Positions 42,223-51,618 of a DNA stretch of 64,000 nt are shown here, one piece after another. Numbering within the stretch: position 1 is the first letter of the stretch; each line of letters starts with the position of its first letter. The notes under the pieces were generated by a model. That model was not told where the DNA came from. It ran no database searches and saw only the letters and a list, made by a program, of their open reading frames with translations. The stretch is from Pseudomonas thivervalensis. GTDB lineage: Bacteria > Pseudomonadota > Gammaproteobacteria > Pseudomonadales > Pseudomonadaceae. The stretch is taken from contig NZ_LHVE01000015.1 of NCBI RefSeq assembly GCF_001269655.1, forward strand, positions 170,632 to 234,631, given 5' to 3'. The position numbers and the translations under genes are program-made.

Positions 42223-44280
42223 ATGCAGGCTTTTTTATCACCGGGAATCAGGTTGTTGGGGCATTTTGGCTTCGCCCGCAAATTCCAATTGCTGTTCCTG
42301 CTTTTTATCCTGCCGCTCATGGGCAGCCTGTGGCTCATCGGCCAGGACTATCGCGACAAACTCAGCCTGGTTTCCGGGGAGCGCGCCGGGGTGCGCCAAT
42401 TGCTGGCCCTGGATAATCTCGACAACCTGCTCACTGCCCAGCGAAACCGAGCTGCCCGCTGGCGTGCCACCGAAACCAATCGGCAGCCGACACCCGCGAC
42501 GCTGGCGGCCATGGCGGCGTACGATGCCGTGCAACCGGCCCTCAACCAGGCCGCCAGTGACCTGGCCAATACGCTGCAAACCGAAGGGGCCGAAGCCGAT
42601 ACCCTCGCCCGCTATCAAACCCTGCAAACCAGCCTCAACGGTCTGGATTCGAAAAGCCTGGGCAGCGTGGGTTGGTGGCCAGATGGCTACGACCGCTTCA
42701 CCGCGGCCCTCAGCGCCCTGCAATCGTTGCGCGAGCAGATGGTCATGGACAATCGCCTGACCCTCGCCTCCTGGCTGGAGACTTATCTGCTGACCCAGAT
42801 CTCCACCCAACAGACGCCGGACCTGATCGAACGGGTCGGCCGCCTCGCCAGCGTTGGCCAGGCCTCGGTGGTGTCGGGCCAGTTCACGCTGCAGAGTCGC
42901 CTGCAACTGCGAGACCTGCGCAGCCGTATCGGCGACGCCCGGGATCAACTGGTCAAGACCGGAGCCTTGTTGGAAACCCGCCTGCCCAGCGATCTGCAAA
43001 CCTGGGCCGGACAATTCCAAGGCAGCCTCAAGCACTTGGATGCAGGCCTGAAAGTACTGGATGACGGCGTATTCGGCGGCGCCATCAACCTGAAGCCGGA
43101 AGATTTCGAGAAACATATGGATGCCCTCCTCGCCGACCTGGCGACCTTGCGGCAACAGTCGCTGGTGGCGTTGGATACGCGGCTGGACCACTACCACAGT
43201 TCGGCCATTCGCCAGTTCATCCTGGTAGCGACGGTGCTGGGCTGCCTGCTGCTGGCGGCGCTGTATCTTTTTGTGTGCCTGCAAGCGTCGATCCGACGCA
43301 GCGCCAGCGGCATCACCGTGCTGGCCGAGGCCCTGCGCGACGGCAATCTCAGCCTGCAAGTGCCGGTGCAAGGACGCGATGAACTGGCGGCCATCAGCAC
43401 CGCCCTCAACGTCGCCGTGGTGCAGTTGCGCAACAGCCTGCTTGGGGTGGATCACGAGACGTTGCAGTTGAGCAACGCCGTGCGCACCCTCAACACACAC
43501 TCCAGCGGCGCCCTGGGAGAAGTCGAGGCCCAGCAAATGCAGATCAGCCAGATCGCCGCCGCCGCGACGCAACTGGCCGCCACCTCCCAAGGCGTGGCGA
43601 AGAGCTGTGAACAAGCTTCCGATAGTGCCCAGCAGACCCGGCGCATCGCTGCCGACAGCAGCCGCGACAGCCAGCGCACCACGGCGAGCATCCAGCAGCT
43701 CAACCAGCGACTCAACGAGACCGCCGCCGCACTGGGGCGGGTCAGCGAACAGGGGCAACAGATCCAACTGGTGGTCGATACCATTCGTGGCGTGGCCGAG
43801 CAGACCAATCTCCTGGCCCTCAATGCCGCCATCGAAGCGGCTCGCGCCGGGGAACAGGGCCGTGGTTTCGCGGTGGTCGCCGATGAAGTGCGCAGCCTGT
43901 CGCAACGCACCCAATCCTCCACACAACAGATCGCTGGCACCGTCGACAGCCTGCGCGCCACGGTCAACGAAGCCGTCAGCCTGATGGAAGCCGCCTGCGG
44001 CCAAGCCCAGACCGACGCCCAAGCCGTCACCGGCCTGGGCGAACGGCTGGGGGAAATTGCCAGCGCCGTGCAAAGCGTCACCGACACCCTGGCGCAAATC
44101 GCCACCGCCGTGGATGAACAAGCCAGCACCGCCGACGAGGTCAGCGGCAATATCCAGCAGGTCGACCAGGCGGCCATGCGCTTGCTCGAAGGCGCACGGG
44201 CCGTGAACGTGGCGGCCGATACCTTGAGCCAGGGAAGCCAGGCCTTGAGTGCCAACACAGGGAGATTTCAGCTCGGCTGA
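42223..44280 (+). CDS. Methyl-accepting chemotaxis protein
   Basis: A 685-residue chemoreceptor. The N-terminal helix FQLLFLLFILPLMGSLWLIG (about residues 22-41) starts a large periplasmic helical sensor of roughly 300 residues. A second transmembrane helix follows (FILVATVLGCLLLAALYLFVC), then HAMP, then the signalling hairpin with the conserved tip VAEQTNLLALNAAIEAARAGEQGRGFAVVADEVRSL. The sensor type and ligand are not recognised. ATG 42223 has GGGGA at a good distance; ATG 42217 is too close to it, and a long open extension to 41995 looks non-coding. No methylation enzymes are nearby. Confidence 0.9.
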   Translation: MQAFLSPGIRLLGHFGFARKFQLLFLLFILPLMGSLWLIGQDYRDKLSLVSGERAGVRQLLALDNLDNLLTAQRNRAARWRATETNRQPTPATLAAMAAYDAVQPALNQAASDLANTLQTEGAEADTLARYQTLQTSLNGLDSKSLGSVGWWPDGYDRFTAALSALQSLREQMVMDNRLTLASWLETYLLTQISTQQTPDLIERVGRLASVGQASVVSGQFTLQSRLQLRDLRSRIGDARDQLVKTGALLETRLPSDLQTWAGQFQGSLKHLDAGLKVLDDGVFGGAINLKPEDFEKHMDALLADLATLRQQSLVALDTRLDHYHSSAIRQFILVATVLGCLLLAALYLFVCLQASIRRSASGITVLAEALRDGNLSLQVPVQGRDELAAISTALNVAVVQLRNSLLGVDHETLQLSNAVRTLNTHSSGALGEVEAQQMQISQIAAAATQLAATSQGVAKSCEQASDSAQQTRRIAADSSRDSQRTTASIQQLNQRLNETAAALGRVSEQGQQIQLVVDTIRGVAEQTNLLALNAAIEAARAGEQGRGFAVVADEVRSLSQRTQSSTQQIAGTVDSLRATVNEAVSLMEAACGQAQTDAQAVTGLGERLGEIASAVQSVTDTLAQIATAVDEQASTADEVSGNIQQVDQAAMRLLEGARAVNVAADTLSQGSQALSANTGRFQLG

Positions 44281-44343
44281 CAGGGATTTGCAGCGAGGAT
44301 TGTTAAGCGGTTGAAAGCGCAGAGAAATATTTCAGATTTACGC

Positions 44344-44372
44344 TTGACACATCTTCGTTACCGGCGAATAAT
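44344..44372 (+). promoter_or_regulatory. Sigma-70 promoter of tRNA-Met
   Basis: A perfect -35 TTGACA (44344-44349) and -10-like AATAAT (44367-44372) are spaced 17 bp, with the tRNA starting 12 bp after the -10. A GC-rich GCGCGCC stretch between the -10 and the tRNA resembles a stringent discriminator. Confidence 0.8.
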
Positions 44373-44383
44373 GCGCGCCACTT

Positions 44384-44460
44384 GGCTACATAGCTCAGTT
44401 GGTTAGAGCATAGCATTCATAATGCTGGGGTCCGGGGTTCAAGTCCCTGTGTAGCCACCA
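44384..44460 (+). tRNA. tRNA-Met (anticodon CAT, elongator type)
   Basis: Acceptor GGCTACA pairs with TGTAGCC; the anticodon stem AGCAT/ATGCT encloses loop TTCATAA with anticodon CAT. GGTTCAAGTCC forms the T arm and ACCA is encoded. A paired first acceptor base (G-C) argues against an initiator tRNA. Confidence 0.95.
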
Positions 44461-44468
44461 AGTACTAA

Positions 44469-44500
44469 AAACGGCCTATCGAAAGATAGGCCGTTTTTTT
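44469..44500 (+). terminator. Rho-independent terminator of tRNA-Met
   Basis: AACGGCCTATC, loop GAAA, GATAGGCCGTT followed by TTTTT. An 11-bp perfect stem about 9 bp after the tRNA end. Confidence 0.95.
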
Positions 44501-44665
44501 ATGCCCTGAGAAAAGCACCTACGCTTTCAGGGTTTGTTCGCTCCCGCGATTTCAGGGTAGCAAGCCCGAGCATTCAGGCAATCCCGAGTCCAGGGTGATT
44601 TGCGCCACACGCCTCGCATCGCTACAGTCGATCTCTATACCCCAGGCCCACGGATGGAGCGACAC

Positions 44666-46507
44666 GTGCTTACCGATCTGAAATCGAACCTTCATCGCCT
44701 GTCAGCCGTTTCGCTGCTGGCTGTCACCCTGACACTCATCGCCTGCAAGGCCCCGCCCTCCTCGACCGCCACACCCGCGTTGCCTTCCCCGCCGGAGATC
44801 ACGTCCGGCTACCGCACCGACGTGCAGACCCGTTACGCCGACAAGCACATGGCGGCCGCAGCCAATCCGCTGGCGGCCGAGGCCGGTCGGGAGATGCTGC
44901 GGCGCGGCGGTTCGGCCATCGACGCGGCGATTGCGATGCAAGCCGTGCTGACCCTGGTGGAGCCGCAATCTTCGGGCATTGGCGGCGGTGCGTTCATTGT
45001 GTTGTGGGATGGCAAGGCCGTGCGCACCTACGACGGTCGCGAAACGGCACCGGCCGGCGCCACCGAGAGACTTTTCCTGCAAGCCGACGGTCAACCCATG
45101 CCGTTTACCGCCGCGCAGATCGGCGGTCGTTCCGTGGGTATACCGGGGGTATTGCGCGGACTGGAACTGGCCCATCGCAAACATGGCCGTCTCGAATGGG
45201 CGAGGCTCTTCGAGCCGGCCATCGCGCTGGCGGAGCAGGGCTTCGCGATCTCCCCCAGGCTGCACGCCTTGATCGCGTCCGACCCGTCGTTGCCGGGCTC
45301 GCCCGACATGGCGGCATACTTTCTCAATGCCGATGGCAGCCCGAAGGCAGTTGGCACCGTCCTGAAAAACCCGGCATTGGCAGGTGTGCTCAAGCGCATC
45401 GCCAACGAGGGTCCCGATGTTTTGTACAAAGGGCCGGTTGCCGAGGAGATCGTCGCCAAGGTGCAGGGTCACGCCAACCCCGGCAGCCTTTCGTTGAACG
45501 ACCTCCAGGACTACACCGCACGGGAACGGCCCGCGTTGTGCACCGACTACAAGCACTGGCAAATCTGCGGCATGCCACCACCGTCTTCGGGCGGGGTTGC
45601 CGTGGCACAGATCCTCGGGACGTTGCAGGCCTTGGAACAGCGCGACAGCAACGCGGCCCTCGCCCCCTTGAAACCCCTCAAGACCGCTAAACCCGCCGGC
45701 ATTGAACCTTCCCCCGAAGCAGTGCACCTGATCGCCGAAGCCGAGCGCCTGGCCTACGCCGACCGCGCCCAATACATCGCCGACCCGAATTTTGTAGCCG
45801 TGCCACTCAAAGGACTGGTCGATCGAGGTTACCTTGCCAGCCGAGCCAGCCTGATCGGCCCTCGTAGCATGGGTGTCGCCAAGCCCGGCACACCACCGGG
45901 CATCCAGGTAGCCTACGCCCCGGACCGTTCCCCCCTGCGTATTTCCACCTCGCAAGTGGTGGCGGTAGATGACCAGGGCGGTGCTGTGTCCATGACTACC
46001 ACAGTGGAGTCGGCGTTTGGCTCGCACTTGATGGTCCAGGGTTTCATGCTCAACAACCAAATGACCGATTTCTCGTTCATCCCGGAAGAGAACGGGCAAA
46101 AAGTCGCCAACCGTGTCGAACCCGGCAAGCGCCCGCGCTCGTCGATGGCGCCGACGCTGATTTTCGATCATCAGGGCAGACTGCTGGCTGCTGTCGGCTC
46201 CCCCGGCGGCTCGCAAATCATCGAATACGTCGCCAAGTCAATCATTGGTCTGCTGGATTGGAATCTGGACCCGCAAACCGCCATCAACCTCCCCAACTTC
46301 GGCAGCCGCAACGGCGCCACCGAACTGGAAAAGGGACAGTTCAGCCCAACGCTGGTCCAGGCGCTGAAAGACAAGGGCCACGCTGTGAGCGAGATCGACA
46401 TGAACAGCGGCACCCAGGCGATTGTCCGGGTGCGTGATGCTCAGGGAAAAACCTCGCTGGCCGGCGGCGCTGATCCAAGGCGCGAAGGTCAAGCACTGGG
46501 CGACTGA
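44666..46507 (+). CDS. ggt: Gamma-glutamyltransferase, probable lipoprotein
   Basis: A 613-residue Ntn hydrolase precursor that hydrolyses or transfers gamma-glutamyl groups from glutathione and related peptides. HMAAAANPLAAEAGREMLRRGGSAIDAAIA, PQSSGIGGGAFIVLWDG and the small-subunit start RISTSQVVAVDDQGGAVSMTT (nucleophile Thr428) are present, followed by RSSMAPTLIF and AVGSPGGSQI. The N terminus LLAVTLTLIACKAPP is a lipobox, so the enzyme may be membrane anchored rather than free periplasmic. GTG 44666 is chosen for GGAG 7-10 bp upstream; ATG 44654 is the alternative. Its 3' end overlaps the convergent XRE gene by 19 bp. Confidence 0.88.
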   Translation: MLTDLKSNLHRLSAVSLLAVTLTLIACKAPPSSTATPALPSPPEITSGYRTDVQTRYADKHMAAAANPLAAEAGREMLRRGGSAIDAAIAMQAVLTLVEPQSSGIGGGAFIVLWDGKAVRTYDGRETAPAGATERLFLQADGQPMPFTAAQIGGRSVGIPGVLRGLELAHRKHGRLEWARLFEPAIALAEQGFAISPRLHALIASDPSLPGSPDMAAYFLNADGSPKAVGTVLKNPALAGVLKRIANEGPDVLYKGPVAEEIVAKVQGHANPGSLSLNDLQDYTARERPALCTDYKHWQICGMPPPSSGGVAVAQILGTLQALEQRDSNAALAPLKPLKTAKPAGIEPSPEAVHLIAEAERLAYADRAQYIADPNFVAVPLKGLVDRGYLASRASLIGPRSMGVAKPGTPPGIQVAYAPDRSPLRISTSQVVAVDDQGGAVSMTTTVESAFGSHLMVQGFMLNNQMTDFSFIPEENGQKVANRVEPGKRPRSSMAPTLIFDHQGRLLAAVGSPGGSQIIEYVAKSIIGLLDWNLDPQTAINLPNFGSRNGATELEKGQFSPTLVQALKDKGHAVSEIDMNSGTQAIVRVRDAQGKTSLAGGADPRREGQALGD

Positions 46508-46722
46508 TCGAACTCGTCCTGCGGTTGATAGACCAGCAGATCCGCCGGCTGGCATTGCAGGTAGCTGCAAATGGCGTCGAGGGTTGCCAGGCGGATACCC
46601 TTGACCTTTCCTTGTTTCAGCAGGGAAAGGTTGGCCTCGGTAATACCGATTGCAGCAGCCAGGTCCTTGGATTTGACCTTGCGCATGGCCAGCATCACAT
46701 CGAGTTGAATAACAATGGGCAT
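46489..46722 (-). CDS. XRE-family helix-turn-helix regulator (YozG-like)
   Basis: A 77-residue DNA-binding protein: MPIVIQLDVMLAMRKVKSKDLAAAIGITEANLSLLKQGKVKGIRLATLDAICSYLQ contains a single Cro/C1-type helix-turn-helix, with QCQPADLLVY at the end as in YozG. ATG 46722 is chosen over an upstream extension that runs into the partner gene. It lies 7 bp after the DUF2975 gene; such pairs recur widely and the regulator usually controls its own operon. The 3' end overlaps that of ggt. Confidence 0.85.
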   Translation of the reverse strand: MPIVIQLDVMLAMRKVKSKDLAAAIGITEANLSLLKQGKVKGIRLATLDAICSYLQCQPADLLVYQPQDEFDQSPSA

Positions 46723-46729
46723 GAGGATC

Positions 46730-47284
46730 TCAAACGAACGTTCTGTTTTCTGAATCGACTTCACTGGCCTGGGACAGTATCCGGGCAATGATCGCAATAC
46801 AGGCGGCAAGAAATAAAGCGACGAAAGACGGCGCGGTGATACTGAAGGTCAGCAATCGCTGGCCGACCGGCGCATTGATCGTCACCAGCAGGCTCAGAAA
46901 CGGTTCGCAGATAAAGTCCAGCAGCACCCACACCGCCACCGCGCGCCCCGCATTCCCCAGGTACCCCGCTGCTGAGTTGGAAAAGTATTGCCCTTGGGCA
47001 TAGTGCTTGAAAAGCCTGCGCAAGTTAGTGAGCCCGACCGCCAGGGCCAGCAAGGGAATGCTCGAAAGCAGTATCGCCCCCAGGCACTGCCACCCCGTCA
47101 ACTGCATGCCCCCTTCGGGCAGGCTCGACAGCTGCCGCTCGGTCAGGGCAAACCCCAGGCCGTATCGCGAGGCCGCTTCAGGGTACAGCCAGGCCACGGC
47201 GTTGACGACCATCATCGCGACCATGAAAACCAGGGTTATGGCAGCCATCCGCTGGCTGTACAGGGCTAGACGATTCGAATGCAT
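46730..47284 (-). CDS. DUF2975 membrane protein
   Basis: A 184-residue protein with four hydrophobic helices: AAITLVFMVAMMVVNAVAWLYP, CLGAILLSSIPLLALAVGLTNL, AGRAVAVWVLLDFICEPFLSLLV and TAPSFVALFLAACIAIIARIL. The middle LRRLFKHYAQGQYFSNSAAG block is typical of DUF2975. GGAG lies 6 bp before ATG 47284. First gene of a two-gene operon with the XRE regulator. A short AT-rich region upstream (47300-47370) should hold the promoter. Function unknown. Confidence 0.85.
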   Translation of the reverse strand: MHSNRLALYSQRMAAITLVFMVAMMVVNAVAWLYPEAASRYGLGFALTERQLSSLPEGGMQLTGWQCLGAILLSSIPLLALAVGLTNLRRLFKHYAQGQYFSNSAAGYLGNAGRAVAVWVLLDFICEPFLSLLVTINAPVGQRLLTFSITAPSFVALFLAACIAIIARILSQASEVDSENRTFV

Positions 47285-47374
47285 GTGAGGCTCCAATAAA
47301 GTAAGGGAGCCCAGAACATAGCCATTAAATTATCGCAAAACAATAATTAATATGTAAAAAACGATAATAATGCT

Positions 47375-48691
47375 TTAAGTGGACAACTGATTGGCGAACT
47401 GACTCACAGCATCGACGACCTTCTTCGCCCCGTCCTGAATCTCGACGATCACCGTCCCCGCCTCGGCCGCCAGGGCCAGGCCGTGCTCGGCCTGATGCTG
47501 GCCGTCGCTCATCAATGCCACGGCGTTGCGGGCCATGTCCTGGTTCTGGCGGACCACACCGACGATTTCATCGGTGGCCTGGCTGGTACGCGATGCCAGC
47601 TGTCGCACTTCATCGGCCACCACCGCAAAACCCCGGCCTTGCTCACCGGCCCGGGCCGCTTCGATCGCGGCGTTGAGCGCCAGCAGGTTGGTCTGTTCGG
47701 CGATGCCGCTGATGGTCTTGACGATGGTACCGATCACCAGGGATTGTTCGTTCAACGCCTCAATGCCCTCACCGGCCGTTTGCATGTGCCGGGCCAGGTC
47801 ACGCATCACATCCACGGCCTGGGTCACTACAGTTGTGCCGCGCTGGGCGCTGTTGTCGGTCTGCAATGAGGTGCTGTAGGCGATGTTGGCCGCTTCGGCG
47901 ACGGCTTTTTCCTGGTTGACCTGGTCAGTGATGTTGGTGGCGAACTTGACCACTTTGTACAGTCGTTCGTTAGCATCCAGTACTGGGTTATAGGAGGCTT
48001 CCAGCCAGACCTCACGGCCATTGCTGTCGATACGCTTGAAGCGGCCCGCCACGAACTCACCGCTGTTCAGACGTTTCCAGAACTGCTCGTAGGCCGCGCT
48101 GTTGTATTCCTCAGGCTCGCAAAACATGCGGTGGTGCTTGCCCTTGATCTGCGCAAGGCTGTAACCCATGGCGTTGAGGAAGCGATCATTGGCCGTCAGT
48201 ACATGGCCGCCCAGATCGAACTCGATCACCGCCGTTGAACGCACCAGCGCGCCAATGAGGTTTTCATGCTCGCGAGAAGCTTCGATGGTGCGGGTCAGGT
48301 CATTGGAGTACATCGAAAAATAGCGGATCCGCCCGTCAGCACTCCGTACGGGCTGGAGGATCGAACGCAGCCAGGCTTCCTGGCCATTGCCCCGCAGCAG
48401 GCGCACGGCACCGGAGAAGTGTTCGCCACGGGTCAGCGCCGACTTGAAGCGAACCTGGAACTCATTGGATTTCAAATACGCCGGAACCAGCTCATCCACA
48501 GCCCGGCCGATCAGGTCCTGGCTCTTGTAGCGCATCTCGTCGAGGAAATTCTGATTGACCGATTGAATCCGTCCATCGGCATCCAGGGTGAGGCCAAGCA
48601 TTTCGCGATCCAGGCTTTCCTTGACTTGCACAAGGCTGGACAGTTCTTGGCGAAGAGCCAGTAGCTCCTGCTTCAGGCGGTTGTTGAACAT
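47375..48691 (-). CDS. PAS-PAS chemotaxis transducer (BdlA-like)
   Basis: A 438-residue soluble chemoreceptor with no transmembrane helix. An N-terminal coiled coil (LKQELLALRQELSSLVQVKESL) precedes PAS1 (about 30-135, GLTLDADGRIQSVNQNFLDEMRY) and PAS2 (about 150-265, VIEFDLGGHVLTANDRFLNAMGY, EVWLEASYNPVLD). The signalling tip is IAEQTNLLALNAAIEAARAGEQGRGFAVVADEVRQL. The domain order and size match P. aeruginosa BdlA, which controls biofilm dispersion. ATG 48691 has GGAG 6-9 bp upstream. Redox or ligand sensing by the PAS domains is possible but no cofactor residue is certain. Confidence 0.88.
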   Translation of the reverse strand: MFNNRLKQELLALRQELSSLVQVKESLDREMLGLTLDADGRIQSVNQNFLDEMRYKSQDLIGRAVDELVPAYLKSNEFQVRFKSALTRGEHFSGAVRLLRGNGQEAWLRSILQPVRSADGRIRYFSMYSNDLTRTIEASREHENLIGALVRSTAVIEFDLGGHVLTANDRFLNAMGYSLAQIKGKHHRMFCEPEEYNSAAYEQFWKRLNSGEFVAGRFKRIDSNGREVWLEASYNPVLDANERLYKVVKFATNITDQVNQEKAVAEAANIAYSTSLQTDNSAQRGTTVVTQAVDVMRDLARHMQTAGEGIEALNEQSLVIGTIVKTISGIAEQTNLLALNAAIEAARAGEQGRGFAVVADEVRQLASRTSQATDEIVGVVRQNQDMARNAVALMSDGQHQAEHGLALAAEAGTVIVEIQDGAKKVVDAVSQFANQLST

Positions 48692-48909
48692 GGGCAGCTC
48701 CGACAGCAGAAGAATTGAATAGGCTGTTCCCTTGCCATCGGCCCGGCATTTTTTTTCTAAAGAGCACCGCGAGCCCCCATTGAAAATATTCCAGGGTGTC
48801 CTCGAACCCGATAGGCCTCCCATGGTCACTGGATTGTTCTACTGTTGCGCCTGACCTTTGAAGCCTTGCCGCCATCAATGCCCATAACCATAAAAACGAG
48901 GTAATTGCC

Positions 48910-50328
48910 GTGACCACCGACATCGAAGACAGCCGTTCCGCCCGCTTTGCCTTGCGCTGCTCCAGCTTCGCCGAGCGCTGGTTCCCCGACTCCTGGGTCT
49001 TCGCCGCGCTGGCGGTGCTGGTGGTCGCCGTGGCGACGCAATTCATCGGCGCCACACCCACGGCAGCGGCCATGGCGTTCGGCGATGGCTTCTGGAGCCT
49101 GATCCCGTTCACCATGCAGATGGCCTTCGTGGTGATTGGCGGCTATGTGGTCGCCAGCTCGCCGCCCGCCGTCAAACTGATTGATCGCCTGGCACGCATT
49201 CCGACCAACGGTCGCTCCGCAGTGGCGTGGGTGGCCCTGATTTCCATGGTTGCGTCGCTGCTCAACTGGGGCCTGTCGTTGGTATTTGGCGGTTTGCTGG
49301 TGCGCGCCCTCGCCCGGCGCACCGACCTGAAGATGGATTACCGCGCCGCTGGCGCCGCCGCGTACCTGGGCCTGGGCGCGGTGTGGGCGTTGGGGTTGTC
49401 TTCGTCTGCGGCGCAATTGCAGGCCAACCCGGCCAGCCTTCCGCCGTCGATCCTGTCGATTACTGGCGTCATTCCTTTCACCCAGACCATTTTTCTCTGG
49501 CAGTCTGGCGTGATGCTGCTGGCGCTGATCGTGATCTCATTGATTGTCGCCTACGCCACCGCTCCCGGCCCCAACAGCGCCCGTGACGCCGCCGCTTGCG
49601 GGATCGACCCGAGTTTCAGCATGCCGGCATTGCAGCCCCGTACCCGCCCGGGAGAATGGCTGGAGCACAGTCCGCTGCTGACCATCGCCCTCGTGCTGCT
49701 GGCCGCCGGCTGGCTGTTCCACGAGTTTTCGACCAAGCCTGCGATCAGTGCCATTTCCGGGCTCAACACGTATAACTTCCTGTTCATCATGCTGGGCGCC
49801 TTGCTGCACTGGCGGCCACGCAGCTTTCTGGATGCCGTGGCCCGCGCGGTGCCGACCACCACGGGCGTGTTGATCCAGTTTCCGTTGTACGGCTCGATCG
49901 CCGCGCTGCTGACCACGGTCAAGGGCAGCGATGCCCAGACCCTGGCCCACCATATCTCGACCTTTTTCGTCCAGATCGCTTCCCATGACACCTACGCCTT
50001 GCTGATGGGCGTCTATTCGGCGGTGCTGGGCTTTTTCATTCCTTCCGGCGGCGGCAAGTGGATCATCGAAGCGCCCTACGTCATGCAGGTGGCCAACGAC
50101 CTGAACTATCACCTGGGCTGGGCCGTGCAGATCTACAACGCCGCCGAAGCGCTGCCGAACCTCATCAATCCGTTCTACATGCTGCCGTTGCTGGGGGTGC
50201 TAGGGCTGAAGGCCAGGGACTTGATCGGCTTTTCCTTCGTGCAGTTGCTGGTGCATACGCCGTTGGTGCTGGCGCTGCTGTGGGCGCTCGGGACGACATT
50301 GACCTATTTGCCGCCAGTGATGCCATAA
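48910..50328 (+). CDS. AtoE-type short-chain fatty acid transporter
   Basis: A 472-residue inner-membrane carrier of about 12 helices. Near the N terminus is RWFPDSWVFAALAVLVVAVAT. Family blocks are VASLLNWGLSLVFGGLLVRALARR, YNFLFIMLGALLHWRP, and FFIPSGGGKWIIEAPYVM. AtoE of E. coli takes up acetoacetate and short-chain fatty acids. The start is GTG 48910 with GAGG upstream. Followed by a terminator. No acetoacetate degradation genes (ato or hbd) flank it, so the physiological substrate is uncertain. Confidence 0.87.
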   Translation: MTTDIEDSRSARFALRCSSFAERWFPDSWVFAALAVLVVAVATQFIGATPTAAAMAFGDGFWSLIPFTMQMAFVVIGGYVVASSPPAVKLIDRLARIPTNGRSAVAWVALISMVASLLNWGLSLVFGGLLVRALARRTDLKMDYRAAGAAAYLGLGAVWALGLSSSAAQLQANPASLPPSILSITGVIPFTQTIFLWQSGVMLLALIVISLIVAYATAPGPNSARDAAACGIDPSFSMPALQPRTRPGEWLEHSPLLTIALVLLAAGWLFHEFSTKPAISAISGLNTYNFLFIMLGALLHWRPRSFLDAVARAVPTTTGVLIQFPLYGSIAALLTTVKGSDAQTLAHHISTFFVQIASHDTYALLMGVYSAVLGFFIPSGGGKWIIEAPYVMQVANDLNYHLGWAVQIYNAAEALPNLINPFYMLPLLGVLGLKARDLIGFSFVQLLVHTPLVLALLWALGTTLTYLPPVMP

Positions 50329-50338
50329 AGCCATAAAA

Positions 50339-50362
50339 AAGGGCCGATATTTCCATCGGCCC
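50339..50362 (+). terminator. Rho-independent terminator after the AtoE-type gene
   Basis: GGGCCGAT, loop ATTTCC, ATCGGCCC, about 11 bp after the stop codon, with an A run before the stem and a T-rich stretch (TTCTTCTTC) after it. It may work in either orientation. Confidence 0.75.
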
Positions 50363-50441
50363 ACTTCTTCTTCGGCTCGGTCTGTTTCAGTATGGATACG
50401 CCCTGCTTTTGAGGGTCCCTCACGCTGAAAAGGATCTGAGC

Positions 50442-51611
50442 ATGTTCAAACTCGCCGTACTTCCTCTTGCCGCCCTCGCCCTGAGCGCCACCGTCCACGC
50501 CGCCGACACCACCCACATCGACGTACAGCTGGGCAGCACCGAGCGCGTTACCCGCCTCTTCGCCTACCCCAACAACTGCAACGTCATTTGTTTTCGCGAC
50601 TGGACCCTGGAGCAGACCGTCGAGCACTACCTGACCCAAAGCGTACAGCGCGACGGCTACGCCACGGCCAAGGTCGAGGTCAAAATCGACAACGACAAGG
50701 TCTATGCCAGCATCGATGGGGTGCCGAAGAGCTACGGCCAACCGCTGAAGGCGCTGCTCGACGCCGGGGACCTGGCGTACAACGGTGCCTCGAAACTCAA
50801 CAGCGACAAGAAATGGTCCTATAACTGGTACCTGTTCCTGCCGCTGGGCATGGCCCTGGAAAATCGCAAGAGTGTCGAGTTGCTGCACTTCCCGCCGGAT
50901 TACTCCCTGACCCAGGCCCAGGATTACCTGGAGTCGGCGACCACCGATCGCTGGGCCACGCTGCTGACCGCCAACGGCATTGCCGTTGAACAGACACCGG
51001 CCTACCAGACCATCATCGACATCGCGCCTATCGCGGCACCGTCCAATGCCGGTAGCACCTTGGAGGGGCTCTACAGCTACTTCAACGATTACCAGACCAC
51101 CATGGTCACGCAGATCACCCAAACCGCCAGCGGCGCCGCATTGCCGATGGTGGCCTTCGGTGCCCCTGTGCGCAATTGGATCAAGACCCAGTACGGCCCG
51201 ACCGTGAATGTACTCGGCCTGGCAAGCATCACTACCGGCAGCGGGGTCAAGGTTCCGGTCCTGGGCTCCAACCATCCGAGCTACATCTGGTATGCCGCCG
51301 ACAAAGACAGCTACGACGGTGACGAAGCCAAGGCGGATGCCGCCGGCTTGAAAGTCATGGGCCAGGACCTGAGTGCCGCCTGCTGGCAGGCCGGCATGGG
51401 CAGCAAGCCAGGCACCGACCCGAGCACCTTGCTGAACCAATGCACGCAAACCTGGCAGGTCACGCAAAAGGAAAAGACCTGCGAGTTGTTCTACACCTCG
51501 GTTCGTAAGCTGAGCGAGGAAGACGCAACGAAAAAATGCGAAACACCGGCGATCAAGTCGCAACTTCCACAACTGAAGGTGCCTATGCCGCTGCCTGCCG
51601 AAGCGGTGTAA
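50442..51611 (+). CDS. Unrecognised secreted protein
   Basis: A 389-residue exported protein with signal peptide MFKLAVLPLAALALSATVHA-ADT. The mature chain has six cysteines: two early (NNCNVICFRDW) and four late (AACWQAG, LNQCTQTW, KTCELFY, KKCETPA), which suggests disulfides in the periplasm or outside. Other segments are SYNWYLFLPLGMAL, FGAPVRNWIKTQYGPTVNVLGL and SNHPSYIWYAADKDSYDGDEAK. I do not recognise the family. AAGGATCTGAGC precedes ATG 50442; the frame upstream of it is not supported. It stands alone and is followed by a large palindrome. Confidence 0.7.
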   Translation: MFKLAVLPLAALALSATVHAADTTHIDVQLGSTERVTRLFAYPNNCNVICFRDWTLEQTVEHYLTQSVQRDGYATAKVEVKIDNDKVYASIDGVPKSYGQPLKALLDAGDLAYNGASKLNSDKKWSYNWYLFLPLGMALENRKSVELLHFPPDYSLTQAQDYLESATTDRWATLLTANGIAVEQTPAYQTIIDIAPIAAPSNAGSTLEGLYSYFNDYQTTMVTQITQTASGAALPMVAFGAPVRNWIKTQYGPTVNVLGLASITTGSGVKVPVLGSNHPSYIWYAADKDSYDGDEAKADAAGLKVMGQDLSAACWQAGMGSKPGTDPSTLLNQCTQTWQVTQKEKTCELFYTSVRKLSEEDATKKCETPAIKSQLPQLKVPMPLPAEAV

Positions 51612-51618
51612 ACCTCGC

